Source of the DNA: Obesumbacterium proteus
GTDB lineage: Bacteria; Pseudomonadota; Gammaproteobacteria; Enterobacterales; Enterobacteriaceae
Assembly (NCBI RefSeq): GCF_001586165.1
Contig: NZ_CP014608.1
Location: 3,906,001-3,970,000, forward strand
Reading direction: 5' to 3'
Length of the DNA stretch: 64,000 nucleotides
Shown: positions 48,901 to 58,382 of the stretch, piece after piece
How positions within the stretch are numbered: the stretch's first letter is position 1
How the letters are laid out: every line of letters starts with the position of its first letter
Notes under the pieces: model-generated
What the model was told of the DNA's origin: nothing
What the model saw: only the letters and a program-made list of their open reading frames with translations
Databases searched by the model: none
Program-made: the position numbers and the translations under genes

Positions 48901-51900
48901 ACCGTGGCATCGGCAGTAACGGATGCGGATGGTCTAGCGACCACAACGCTCACGAATACCGTTGCAGGAAATGCGATCGTTACGGCTACGATTAACGGCC
49001 ATAGCCAAAATGTGAATACTAACTTCACACCAGATAGTTCAACGGCAACCATCACCCAAAGCGATCTGCGAGTTACCCACAATGACGCCAAGGCTGACGG
49101 TCATGACACCAACACCGTACAGGCGAAGGTTACCGATACCAATGGCAACGTAGTGCCTAATGCCATCATTCGTTTTAGCGCCACCAACGGTGCCACGGTG
49201 GCTGCTGCCTCGGTCACCACGGATGAACAAGGGCTTGCCAGCACCACATTAACCAATATCCACTCAGGCACCAGCGCGGTCACGGCCACGATTAATGGCC
49301 ATAGCCCAAGAGTGAACACTAACTTTGTCGCCGATGCCTCAACGGCGACCATCACTGAAGCCAATCTGACTGTCACCATAGATAACGCCAAGGCTGATGG
49401 ACACGCGACAGATACGGTACTGGCGAAGGTCACCGACGCTAACGGTAACATCGTACCCAATACGGACGTCATCTTTACGGCTAACCACGGCGCGATGATC
49501 ACCACTACGTCAGCGACCACCAACGCCGATGGATTGGCGACGACCACGCTGAGCAATACCTTAACCGGCGTGGCGAAAGTCACCGCCACCATCAACGATC
49601 ACAGCCAATCGATTGATACGCACTTTGTGGCCGACAGCGGAACGGCAACCATTGCCAGCGGTGCATTAACGGTTACCGCTGACAACGCCAAAGCCAACGG
49701 CAGCGCAACCAACGCGGTACAAGCGAAGGTGACAGATGCCAGCGGTAACGTGGTGCCAAATGTGATTGTTAGCTTTAGCGCCACTCACGGTGCAACGGTT
49801 AACACCACATCAGCGCTCACTAACGATCAGGGGATTGCCAGCACCACGCTGCTCAGCCAAACGGCGGGCGTCAGCAAAGTCACCGCCACCATCAACAATA
49901 CCCACCAAAGCGTAGACACAACGTTTATCGCAGACACCAGCACCGCGACTATCACTAGCAGCGCACTGACCGTCACGACGGATAATGCCAAAGCTGACGG
50001 TGATGAAACCAATGCGGTGCAGGCCAAAGTGACTGATGCCAGCGGCAACGTTGTTCCGAATGTCGCAGTCAGTTTCACCGCCAATAATGGCGCTACCGTT
50101 ATCTCATCGACCGTCACCACTAACGCCCAAGGACTCGCCAACGCCTCGTTGACGAGCCTAACGGCTGGCGTCTCGAAAGTAACGGCCACCATTAACAATC
50201 ACAGCCAAAGCGTGAACACCACCTTTACGGCCGACAGCGGTACGGCAACGCTGATCAGCGGTGCGCTAACGGTGGTCGTCAATAATGCCAAAGCCAACGG
50301 TACTGCAACCAATAAGGTGCAAGCTAAGGTTACCGATGCGAACGGAAACATTGTGCCCAATGTCGCAGTCAGCTTCATGGCCAACAACGGCGCGATCATC
50401 ATCGCTTCAGCCACCACCAACAGCCAAGGATTCGCTACCACCACGTTAACCAACATCAGAACCGGTATCAGCAAAGTCACTGCCACCATCAATGGTCAAA
50501 ACCAAAGCGTGGATACCACCTTTGTGCCAGACAGCGGCACGGCAACCCTCATCAGCGGCGCACTCACGGTCACTGTCGATAATGCTAAAGCCAACGGCAC
50601 CGCGACCAATGCCGTACAAGCTAAGGTGACCGATGCTAACGGCAATATCGTGCCAAATGTTGTCGTTAGCTTCACGGCAAATAACGGAGCCACAATCGTC
50701 ACTGCATCGGCTACCACCAATGCGCAAGGGCTCGCCAGCACCACATTGACCAGCTTGACTGCGGGGATCAGCAAAGTTACAGCCACAGTCAATGGGCACA
50801 GCCAAAGTGTGAACACAACCTTTGCGGCAGATACCAGCACGGCAACCATTATCAACGGCGCCCTCACGGTCACCGCGGATAATGCCAAAGCCAATGGCTC
50901 TGCGACCAACAAGGTTCAAGCAAAAATCACCGATGCCAATGGCAACGTTGTGCCAAATATCGCTGTCGCCTTCACGGCCAATAACAGTGCAACCATCACC
51001 ACCGCGTCAGCCACCACGAACGCCCAAGGGATCGCCACCACTTCCGTAACCAGCCTAAAAGCAGGTATATCGAAAGTGACGGCCACGATTAACGGACACG
51101 CTCAAAACGTAAACGTAACCTTCGTCTCTGACGACGGCACCGCGACCATCGCCAGCGGCGCACTGACCGTAACCGTTGATAATGCCAAAGCCAACGGCAC
51201 CGCAACCAATGCGGTGGAGGCTAAGGTCACCGATGCCAACGGCAACGTACTCTCCAATGTCGTGGTCAGATTCGCAGCCACTAACGGGGCAAGCATCGCG
51301 ATAGCATCAGCGACCACCAATTCCCAAGGGATTGCCAGCACTACCCTCACCAGCATCAAGTCAGGGATCAGTAAAGTAACGGCCACCATCAATGGTCACA
51401 GCCAAAGCGTAGACACCACGTTTGTGCCAGATAGCAGTACGGCAACGATTATCACTGGGGCACTCACGGTGACCACCGATAATGCGAAAGCCAACGGTGC
51501 CGCAACCAACGCGGTGCAGGCTAAGGTCACCGATGCCAACGGCAACGTGCTACCGAATATTGCCGTCAGCTTTACGGCTAATAACGGAGCCGCAATTGTA
51601 ACCGCCTCAAGCACCACCAATGCTCAAGGTCTTGCTAGCACCACGTTAACCAACACCAAGGCAGGTATCAGTAAAGTCACCGCCACGGTCAACGGCCATA
51701 GCCAAAGCGTCAACACCACGTTTGTCGCAGACAGCGCAACGGCTACCATCACCAGAGCGAATCTGATTGTTACCTCTGATTATGCTAAGAGCGATGGACA
51801 TGCCACGAATGCGGTACAGGCTAAGGTTACCGATGCCAATGGCAACGTCGTTCCTAATGCCGCCGTTAGCTTCACCGCCGATAATGGTGCCACGGTCATC

Positions 51901-54900
51901 ACGGCGTCTGCCTCTTCCGATGCCCAAGGCCTTGCCACAACTACGTTGACCAACCTAACCGCAGGCGTTAGCAAAGTAACGGCAACCATCAACGGCCAGA
52001 GCCAAACGGTGAATACCACCTTTGCTGCCGACGATGGAACGGCCACCATCATCGATGGAGCGCTGACGATCACGGCCGATAACGCCAAAGCTAACGGTGC
52101 CGCAACCAATGCGGTACAAGCCAAAGTGACCGATGCCTACGGAAATATCGTTCCTAATGTGACGGTCAACTTTAGCGCCATCAATGGCGCAACGGTAACC
52201 ACCGCGTCATCAATAACCAATGCGCAAGGGATAGCCAGCACCACGTTGACCAGCCGAACCGCAGGTCTTAGTAAAGTTACCGCCGCTATCAACGGCAACC
52301 GTCAAAACGTCAACGTTACGTTTGTGGCTGACAGCAGTACCGCAACGATCACTAGCGGTTCACTGGCGGTAACGGTAAATAATGCCAAAGCGAACGGTTT
52401 CGCGAGTAATGGGGTGCAGGCCAAAGTTACCGACTCTAACGGCAACATGGTGCCAAATGTGGAGGTCAGCTTCGCGGCCACTAACGGCGCAATGCTCACC
52501 TCAATATCAGTGACCACCGACAGCCAAGGGATAGCTAACACCAGTTTAACCAACACCAAAGCGGGGATCAGCAAGGTAACGGCCACCATTAATGGTCATA
52601 GTCAAAGCGTTGATACCAACTTTGTGGCCGACAGCGGTACGGCAACGGTTATCGATGGCGCACTCACGGTTACAGCGGATAACGCTAAAGCCAACGGCAC
52701 CGCAACCAATGCGGTACAGGCTAAAGTGACTGACGCTAACGGCAACCTGATCCCTGATGTCGCAGTGAGTTTTAGCGCCACCAACGGTGCCACTATCACC
52801 AGAGCGTCCGTCACCACCAACGCGCAAGGGATAGCCAGCACTACCTTGACTAACATCAAGAGCGGCGTAAGCAAAGTCACCGCAACCATTAACGAGCACC
52901 GCCAAGCGGTGGATACCACGTTTGTCGCCGACAGCACCACCGCAACCATCACCAGCGGTGCATTGACGGTCACGGCGAACAATGCCAAAGCCAACGGCAC
53001 AGCAACCAATGCGGTGCAGGCCAAAGTCACTGATGTTAACGGGAACCTCGTGCCAAATGTGGCCATCAGCTTCACGGCGACCAACGGCGCCACGGTAACC
53101 ACGGCATCAGCCACCACTAATGCGCAAGGAATAGCTACCACTACCCTCTCCAACCTGACAGCCGGTATCAGTAAAGTCACGGCGACCATTAATGATCATA
53201 GCCAAACCGTGGACACCACCTTTGTGGCCGACAGCGGCACGGCAACGATCATCGCAGGCGCGCTAACGGTCACGGCGGATAATGCCAAGGCAGACGGTGT
53301 TGCAACCAATGCGGTACAGGCGAAAATTACCGATGCCAGTGGCAACCTTGTGCCGAATATGACGGTCAGCTTCAGCGCCACCAACGGTGCCAGAGTTACG
53401 ACCGCATCGGCCACCACTAACGACCAAGGTATAGCCACCACAACCCTAACCGACATCACAGCGGGGATCAGTAAAGTCACCGCAACGGTCAGTGGACATA
53501 GCCAAACCGTTAATACGACGTTTGTCGCCGACGGCGGTACGGCAACAATCATCGCCGGTGCACTCATGGTGGTAGCCAATAATGCTATCGCCAACGGCGT
53601 GGCGATGAATACCGTGCAAGCCAAGGTCACCGATGCCAACGGTAACCTCGTGCCAAATGTGGTCGTCAGCTTCACGGCAAATAACGATGCCACGATTATC
53701 GCTGCATCAGGAACAACCAACGCTCAGGGAGTTGCTAGCACTAATTTAGCTAACAATAAGGCAGGAATAACCAAGGTCACGGCAACCATCAACGGCCACA
53801 GCCAAACCGTGGATACCACCTTTGTGGCCGACGCCAGCACCGCAACCCTTCTCAGCGGTTCGTTAACGATCACGGCAGATAATGCCAAAGCCAACGGTGC
53901 AGCAACCAATGTGGTGCAGGCGAAGGTCACCGATGCCAATGGCAACGTCGTTCCGAATGTGACCGTAACATTCCAGCGAACTGGCATAACGGATAAGTGG
54001 ATTGCAACTAATTCGCAAGGAATAGCCAGCGCTGCTTATACCAGTACTACGGCAGGCACCGTACCAGTAACTGCCGTGCTTAATACCGCTCGCCAAACCG
54101 TAAATACCACCTTTATCGCCGACAGCAGTACGGCGAGCGTTCTAGCTGTAATTGTCGATAATGATGCTAGAGCCAACGGCACCGCAGCGAATCGCGTGCA
54201 GGCCAAGGTTACCGACGCTCATCGTAACGTGGTACCGAATATGGTGGTCAACTTCACGGCAACCAATGGTGCCAGGGTTATCACCGCATCGGCGACTACC
54301 GACGCAACCGGGCTGGCATACACAACGCTCACCAATACAACTGCCGGTATCAGTACCGTTACCGCCACCATCAGCGGTAGCAGCTCTGCCGTTGCTACCA
54401 GCTTCGTTGGCGACAGCGGTACGGCCACCATTACCAGCGGCGCACTCACCGTCACCGCGGATAATGCCAAAGCCAACTCTTTAGCGAAAAATACCGTTCA
54501 GGCTAAGGTTACCGATGCTAACGGCAACCTTGTATCTGGCGTGGCCGTTTCGTTCGCGGCCACTAATGGTGCTCGTGTAGCATTCTCAGTAGTGACAACC
54601 AACGCACAAGGAATAGCCAGCAATGACCTCACAAGCGCCACAGCAGGTGTGGCAAAAGTGACGGCAACCGTCAACAACCACAGCCAAACCGTAGACACCA
54701 CCTTCGTTGCCGATAGCAGCACCGCAACCCTTCTCAACGGTGCACTAACGATCACTGCTGATAATGCCAAAGCCAACGGCGCCGCAACCAATGCGGTACA
54801 GGCGAAGGTCACTGATGCCAACGGCAACCTGGTGCCCAATGTCGCGGTTAGCTTCACAGCCAATAACGGCGCAACCATCATTACCTCAGCCACCACCAAC

Positions 54901-57237
54901 GCTCAAGGTGTGGCCACCACAACGTTAACGAGCAAAGTTGCAGGCATTAGCAAGGTGACGGCAACCATTAATGGCCACAGCCAAACCGTGGACACCACCT
55001 TTGTCGCCGACGCCAGCACGGCAAATATTCTTAGCGGAGCACTAACAGTTACGGCAGATAATGCCAAAGCCAACGGTATTGCCACTAACGCCGTTCAAGC
55101 CAAGGTGACCGATGCCAACGGCAATCTGGTTCCTAATGCCATCGTGAGCTTTGTCGGCACCAACGGTGCCGCCATCGTGAACACCTCGGCGGTGACGAAT
55201 ACGCAAGGGATAGCCAGCACCACCTTGACTAATATCAAGACCGGTGTGAGCAAAGTCACCGCAACCATTAATGCGCATAGCCAAAGCGTTGATACCAACT
55301 TTGTCGCCGACAGCGGCACCGCTACCCTCATCAGCGGCGCGTTAACGGTCACCGTGAATAACGCCAAGGCCAACGGTACGGACAAAAATACGGTTCAGGC
55401 TAAGGTCACCGATGCGAATGGAAACCTTGTTCCTAATGCCGCCGTCAGCTTCACCGCCGACAACGGCGCAACGATCGTTGCCACTCCGGTTTCGACCAAT
55501 GCGCAAGGATTAGCCATTACCACATTAACCAACATCAAAACGGGAGTCACCAAAGTCACTGCGACCATAAATGGTCACAGCCAAACTGTTGATACCACCT
55601 TTATAGCCGACAGCAGCACCTCTACCTTGGTCAGCGGCAATCTAACGGTCACCGTAAATAATGCCAAAGCTAACGGTGTTGCCACCGATACGGTGCAGGC
55701 GAAGGTGACAGATGCTAACGGTAACTTAGTGCCTAATGTGACGGTGAGTTTTACGGCAGCGAACGGCGCTCGGATCACCACGGCATCAGCCACGACCAAT
55801 ACACAGGGGCTTGCTACCACGACGCTCACCAATATCACGGCGGGAATATCGAAAGTAACGGCAACCGTCAATGGTCATAGCCAAAGCGTGGATACCACCT
55901 TTGTGGCCGACAGCGGTACCGCGACCGTCGCCAGCGGCGCACTCACGGTGACAGCCAATAACGCTAAAGCCAATGCTCTCGCCACCAATGCGGTACAAGC
56001 TAAGATAACCGATGCTAACGGCAACGTAGTGCCTAATGTCACCGTGAGCTTTACGGCAGACAACGGTGCAACAGTTACCACGGCGTCAGCCACCACCAAT
56101 GCTCAGGGGATCGCCACGACGACCCTCACCAGCATCACGGCGGGTATCAGTAAGGTCACTGCGGCGATTAACGGTCATAGCCAAACGGTCAACACCACCT
56201 TCATTGCTGATGCAACCACAGCCAATGTCTCTACCGTTACGCTCAATGATGCCGTTATCGAAAAAATAGCCAACACTACGGATAACTTCACCTTTACCGC
56301 ATTGGTCAAAGATGTGCATGGCAATGTGGTACCGAATACCGTCGTGACGTGGTCGCAGGATAAAGGCGCCGCCGTTACATTGCCGGCAACCAGCACCACG
56401 GATGCCACCGGCAAAGCCACTATTATTCTAACCAGCACCAAAACTGAAACCTTACAGATTCAAGTAATGGCCGCGGTTGGAAGTGGAACGAAGGTGAATG
56501 CGGATAAAAAAGTGAGCTTCAGAAAACAACTCGTCAACGTGCACGGAGTGACTAAAAATGCGATAAACAACGCCATGATCCCGAATGCCAAAATTGAGAT
56601 ATCGTTAACACCGAATAACTCAAATCCGGAATTTACGGTGACCAGTGGCTCCGACGGCAAATACGCCATCAGCATTCCACAAGGGAGTTACTATCTAAAA
56701 GTTACCGCAACCGGCTTTAGCCCTTATGAAACAACCCTTGATATACAAGCGGTAACCGATCAACAAAAAGACTTTGTTCTGTCGCCTTATTTAGATGGCA
56801 AAGCTGCGCGTATCGTGCTGACTTGGGACAGCTCACCAAGCGATATGGACGGTCATTTATGGGTTCCTAAAGTAGACAATCCAAGCTCCCTCTATGAAGT
56901 GTACTATCTAGCTAAAACACCATCAGGTGCAGATGCTAATCTTGATGTCGACGCACAAGCAGGCTACGGGCCAGAAACCATCACCGTAACGACGATGCAT
57001 TCTGGCGTTTATTGCTACGCCGTTAACCGCTACTCACCCGATCCTAAAGCCTATACTGGAGCAAAAGTTAAGCTTTATTTGTCTGATGGTTCAACGAAAG
57101 AGTTTAAGATTGAAGATGCCTCAGGGAGTACTGATAACATGCAATATTGGACCGTCTTTAAAATCGATACCACAGCAGGCCAGACCGATGTTAAGACCAT
57201 TAATACCTTAACTACGGGTAACTCCGGATGTAAGTAA
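45916..57237 (+). CDS. Giant inverse autotransporter adhesin (intimin/invasin family) with about thirty Ig-like repeats
   Basis: The protein has 3,773 residues. A signal peptide (1-36, ending SSVVRA) is followed by a Pro/Ser/Thr-rich linker (about 60-140) and an inverse autotransporter beta-barrel (about 160-425; YAKSVGEGLINQQINDWLNQKGTARV and GADDGEAWTDY-like strands, seen here as LGAGGEAWTDYLKLAVNGYYGLTGWH). No LysM domain is seen. A D00-like Ig domain (437-525) leads into about thirty Big_1-type repeats of close to 100 residues (about 530-3540) with the pattern STATI...LTVTADNAKANGTATNAVQAKVTDANGN...VSF, then TTNAQG, then AGISKVTATINGHSQTVDTTFVAD. The C-terminus (3540-3773) has a carboxypeptidase-regulatory-like domain and a YfaP/DUF2135-like domain with cysteines. 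It should be inserted in the outer membrane with the repeats outside. ATG 45916 is chosen for its signal peptide; it lacks a good ribosome binding site. Confidence 0.95.
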   Translation: MRKIISPRGMKITSWGMILIQLLTPLLISASSVVRAAEYSNMEETILGLQSVVDNSIVDNNANKTSPPSEPQRSPEKQSTPASTPTPGFQSLFPSPTAPVDSSQSEATPTDSTPALPSLGSNNTASSESESAPAAESIITGNAMQAGQILSSENITNSSINYAKSVGEGLINQQINDWLNQKGTARVSVTSDSKISGDMLLPVIGNNDSLLFTQLGMHGNEDRNTANLGLGYRQYIGDWMYGINTFYDYDYTGKNARLGAGGEAWTDYLKLAVNGYYGLTGWHQSHLSDMKDYDERPANGFDLRAEAYLPSYPQLGANIKYEQYFGKDIDLGTGTDPDDLKDNPKALTVGLNYTPVPLITLKGEHSVGDKNESLIGLDVTYRFGVPWEQQISTDSVDSLRSLMGSMYEFVDRNYEIVMQYRKQDLLHISLPDNVNAKAAETIVLPLTVTKAKYGLKDVDWSASPEFTANGGTFRKLSLTQLEVKLPAYVYNQRANAAQKYIIKAVGVDNNGNNSNTAATTINVAPSKNVISELIITPTGSLPANNADYFTVTAIVVNEQGQPMVAEAIKFNIDDLKGNDGQSAATLFKDGDSNSQVLTANTDSQGKATIYVRSKLAKEGTITATMTNGNNMSGRVSFVADTASAQISTLEIINNKALADGQSTNKLKVTVKDGNGNTLPNSTVELSASHGATLVGGSTVVTDAEGQATFLVTNLTVGDSTITARINGSSKTQVVTFVADKSTSTITQGDLTATQDAVANGVATNLITAKITDANANTVAGVNVSFTVSDGARITTVRGVTGDDGIATATVTSLKVGTYTVTARIQESGHTAQTTTRFIPDNSTAIIVDSNMTINPNGALANGVDIDAVEVIVTDANANLLPNTTVSFAVASGAAITTLVGTTGSDGKAKAKVTSNIAGKFKVTATVSGRSTAKDAVFVADGSTATITNGSLRVTADNALANGTAMNSVQAKVTDSHGNRVPNVTVNFTANHSALVTVASAVTDADGLATTTLTNTVAGNAIVTATINGHSQNVNTNFTPDSSTATITQSDLRVTHNDAKADGHDTNTVQAKVTDTNGNVVPNAIIRFSATNGATVAAASVTTDEQGLASTTLTNIHSGTSAVTATINGHSPRVNTNFVADASTATITEANLTVTIDNAKADGHATDTVLAKVTDANGNIVPNTDVIFTANHGAMITTTSATTNADGLATTTLSNTLTGVAKVTATINDHSQSIDTHFVADSGTATIASGALTVTADNAKANGSATNAVQAKVTDASGNVVPNVIVSFSATHGATVNTTSALTNDQGIASTTLLSQTAGVSKVTATINNTHQSVDTTFIADTSTATITSSALTVTTDNAKADGDETNAVQAKVTDASGNVVPNVAVSFTANNGATVISSTVTTNAQGLANASLTSLTAGVSKVTATINNHSQSVNTTFTADSGTATLISGALTVVVNNAKANGTATNKVQAKVTDANGNIVPNVAVSFMANNGAIIIASATTNSQGFATTTLTNIRTGISKVTATINGQNQSVDTTFVPDSGTATLISGALTVTVDNAKANGTATNAVQAKVTDANGNIVPNVVVSFTANNGATIVTASATTNAQGLASTTLTSLTAGISKVTATVNGHSQSVNTTFAADTSTATIINGALTVTADNAKANGSATNKVQAKITDANGNVVPNIAVAFTANNSATITTASATTNAQGIATTSVTSLKAGISKVTATINGHAQNVNVTFVSDDGTATIASGALTVTVDNAKANGTATNAVEAKVTDANGNVLSNVVVRFAATNGASIAIASATTNSQGIASTTLTSIKSGISKVTATINGHSQSVDTTFVPDSSTATIITGALTVTTDNAKANGAATNAVQAKVTDANGNVLPNIAVSFTANNGAAIVTASSTTNAQGLASTTLTNTKAGISKVTATVNGHSQSVNTTFVADSATATITRANLIVTSDYAKSDGHATNAVQAKVTDANGNVVPNAAVSFTADNGATVITASASSDAQGLATTTLTNLTAGVSKVTATINGQSQTVNTTFAADDGTATIIDGALTITADNAKANGAATNAVQAKVTDAYGNIVPNVTVNFSAINGATVTTASSITNAQGIASTTLTSRTAGLSKVTAAINGNRQNVNVTFVADSSTATITSGSLAVTVNNAKANGFASNGVQAKVTDSNGNMVPNVEVSFAATNGAMLTSISVTTDSQGIANTSLTNTKAGISKVTATINGHSQSVDTNFVADSGTATVIDGALTVTADNAKANGTATNAVQAKVTDANGNLIPDVAVSFSATNGATITRASVTTNAQGIASTTLTNIKSGVSKVTATINEHRQAVDTTFVADSTTATITSGALTVTANNAKANGTATNAVQAKVTDVNGNLVPNVAISFTATNGATVTTASATTNAQGIATTTLSNLTAGISKVTATINDHSQTVDTTFVADSGTATIIAGALTVTADNAKADGVATNAVQAKITDASGNLVPNMTVSFSATNGARVTTASATTNDQGIATTTLTDITAGISKVTATVSGHSQTVNTTFVADGGTATIIAGALMVVANNAIANGVAMNTVQAKVTDANGNLVPNVVVSFTANNDATIIAASGTTNAQGVASTNLANNKAGITKVTATINGHSQTVDTTFVADASTATLLSGSLTITADNAKANGAATNVVQAKVTDANGNVVPNVTVTFQRTGITDKWIATNSQGIASAAYTSTTAGTVPVTAVLNTARQTVNTTFIADSSTASVLAVIVDNDARANGTAANRVQAKVTDAHRNVVPNMVVNFTATNGARVITASATTDATGLAYTTLTNTTAGISTVTATISGSSSAVATSFVGDSGTATITSGALTVTADNAKANSLAKNTVQAKVTDANGNLVSGVAVSFAATNGARVAFSVVTTNAQGIASNDLTSATAGVAKVTATVNNHSQTVDTTFVADSSTATLLNGALTITADNAKANGAATNAVQAKVTDANGNLVPNVAVSFTANNGATIITSATTNAQGVATTTLTSKVAGISKVTATINGHSQTVDTTFVADASTANILSGALTVTADNAKANGIATNAVQAKVTDANGNLVPNAIVSFVGTNGAAIVNTSAVTNTQGIASTTLTNIKTGVSKVTATINAHSQSVDTNFVADSGTATLISGALTVTVNNAKANGTDKNTVQAKVTDANGNLVPNAAVSFTADNGATIVATPVSTNAQGLAITTLTNIKTGVTKVTATINGHSQTVDTTFIADSSTSTLVSGNLTVTVNNAKANGVATDTVQAKVTDANGNLVPNVTVSFTAANGARITTASATTNTQGLATTTLTNITAGISKVTATVNGHSQSVDTTFVADSGTATVASGALTVTANNAKANALATNAVQAKITDANGNVVPNVTVSFTADNGATVTTASATTNAQGIATTTLTSITAGISKVTAAINGHSQTVNTTFIADATTANVSTVTLNDAVIEKIANTTDNFTFTALVKDVHGNVVPNTVVTWSQDKGAAVTLPATSTTDATGKATIILTSTKTETLQIQVMAAVGSGTKVNADKKVSFRKQLVNVHGVTKNAINNAMIPNAKIEISLTPNNSNPEFTVTSGSDGKYAISIPQGSYYLKVTATGFSPYETTLDIQAVTDQQKDFVLSPYLDGKAARIVLTWDSSPSDMDGHLWVPKVDNPSSLYEVYYLAKTPSGADANLDVDAQAGYGPETITVTTMHSGVYCYAVNRYSPDPKAYTGAKVKLYLSDGSTKEFKIEDASGSTDNMQYWTVFKIDTTAGQTDVKTINTLTTGNSGCK
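47503..56530 (+). repeat. Array of about thirty 300-bp Ig-domain repeats
   Basis: The unit is 97-101 codons. Units 5-29 (about 48730-56210) are most alike, units 1-4 and the last are divergent, and unit 22 (about 53840-54120) has a replaced middle (TFQRTGITDKWIATNSQG). Neighbouring units share long DNA stretches such as GATAATGCCAAAGCCAACGG, so recombination could change the copy number. Confidence 0.93.
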
Positions 57238-57263
57238 TATTAGTAATTGAGCAGCTAATAGCT

Positions 57264-57295
57264 AAAAGGAGCTAACCGTGGTTAGCTCCTTTTTT
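57264..57295 (+). terminator. Adhesin gene terminator
   Basis: AAAAGGAGCTAAC and GTTAGCTCCTTTT form a perfect 13-bp stem with a 4-nt loop and a T run, 26 bp after the adhesin stop. Confidence 0.93.
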
Positions 57296-57380
57296 ATTAC
57301 GCTCAAAACCAAATGGGATAATACAAACAAAGACTAAATAATGTAAACACCCTACAACAAACGTATATTCGATTAACCAA

Positions 57381-57839
57381 CTATATTCCAGAAAGATTTT
57401 TACGTTTATCATTAACCAAGATAAAGCTTGAATATTGGATCTTAGAACAAAGCGTCTCCAACTTCATTTTTAGCTCCATGGTGTAGATTTTTTTGGCATC
57501 TTTATCCATAATGTTTTGATTAGAGTTAAGAAATTTAAATCCTTCTGTGATTTTATTATAGTCATCTGCGTATTTAGGATATTGAACGGCATTCTCTTCA
57601 TGCAGAAAATTGTAGTTATCCATACATTTATTATTCGTCGATTTGAATGCGTTTCCACCTACCATCCCGCCTTTCGGCGGCGTATTCTCTTCTGTTGGCG
57701 ATTGCTGACTGTTTGCATAAAAGTAATCATACTCAAGATCTTCACCTTGAAAACTATGGTTAGCCGTATCCGATGAGGAACACCCTGCAAGAAGAAACGT
57801 TGTTCCAATTAACATTATGCTTATATGCTTTTTATTCAT
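57381..57839 (-). CDS. Lipoprotein of the adhesin locus (paralogue 2)
   Basis: The 152-residue lipoprotein has signal peptide MNKKHISIMLIGTTFLLAGC with lipobox LLAGC and a C-terminal domain (KCMDNYNFLHEENAVQYPKY, FKFLNSNQNIMDKDA, YTMELKMKLETLCSKIQY) clearly paralogous to lipoprotein 1, including both cysteines and the closing L-GI. ATG 57839 is chosen with AAGGA 6 nt upstream; the frame continues upstream without a good start. It is transcribed toward the adhesin gene and lies 63 bp downstream of the FidL-like gene in the same direction. Function unknown. Confidence 0.85.
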   Translation of the reverse strand: MNKKHISIMLIGTTFLLAGCSSSDTANHSFQGEDLEYDYFYANSQQSPTEENTPPKGGMVGGNAFKSTNNKCMDNYNFLHEENAVQYPKYADDYNKITEGFKFLNSNQNIMDKDAKKIYTMELKMKLETLCSKIQYSSFILVNDKRKNLSGI

Positions 57840-57902
57840 ACTATATCCTTTAGTGGTCAATAAATTTAGCAATGATAGAACGAGACTAAATGACGATAAA
57901 AA

Positions 57903-58382
57903 TCATGAAGTGCAGACAAACACAAAGTTATTCGCTCTACCAAATAAATAAGTGTTTTTTATCTTGTTGATGCTGACGTTAATTTCTTTCAGATCTTTAT
58001 TTCTGAAAAACAAAAAATCAAGTATAGGCTCCGGCGAGAACGATTTTTCAGTGGAATCGTGAAAGTAAGTCACTAGCTGCGCATCATAGATAACAATGTG
58101 CTTTGCTTCAGCCACTCGGTACTTAAAATCAACACTACGGATAACGTTCTGAGTCAAACCATTGTTGGTTAAAAACCCGGTGATCTCGGCATGGCCTTGC
58201 ATTTTATCATTTAAACTAAATGAAATATTCCCATCCAATAAGTCTTTACTTTTACTGTCGTTATAAGAAAGCTCGCCATCACAACTGAAGGTATATGCAG
58301 GCTCATAAATAAAGAAAACGTAGATAACTTCAGAAGACAATACGATCGAAAAAAGGAGCAAAGCAAAAATTTTCCTGTTCAT
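57903..58382 (-). CDS. FidL-like membrane protein
   Basis: The 159-residue protein has one N-terminal transmembrane segment (KIFALLLFSIVLSSEVIYVFFIY) and a periplasmic domain (SCDGELSYNDSKSKDLLDGNISFSLNDKMQGHAEITGFL) like Salmonella FidL and E. coli YqeJ. Such proteins partner the ToxR-like regulators MarT or YqeI, probably as ToxS-type effectors. The ATG overlaps the stop of the MarT-like gene (ATGA), which indicates coupled expression and supports a shared function. Confidence 0.8.
   Translation of the reverse strand: MNRKIFALLLFSIVLSSEVIYVFFIYEPAYTFSCDGELSYNDSKSKDLLDGNISFSLNDKMQGHAEITGFLTNNGLTQNVIRSVDFKYRVAEAKHIVIYDAQLVTYFHDSTEKSFSPEPILDFLFFRNKDLKEINVSINKIKNTYLFGRANNFVFVCTS

Noticed and set aside
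47503..56530. Regular repeats that might suggest a CRISPR array
   Set aside because: The unit is about 300 bp, fully coding and without spacers; it is a protein domain array.
47154..56675. Many open frames on the minus strand inside the adhesin gene, mostly Val/Leu/Ala-rich
   Set aside because: They recur with the 300-bp repeat and mirror the Thr/Ala/Asn-rich coding strand. They are by-products of codon composition, not genes.
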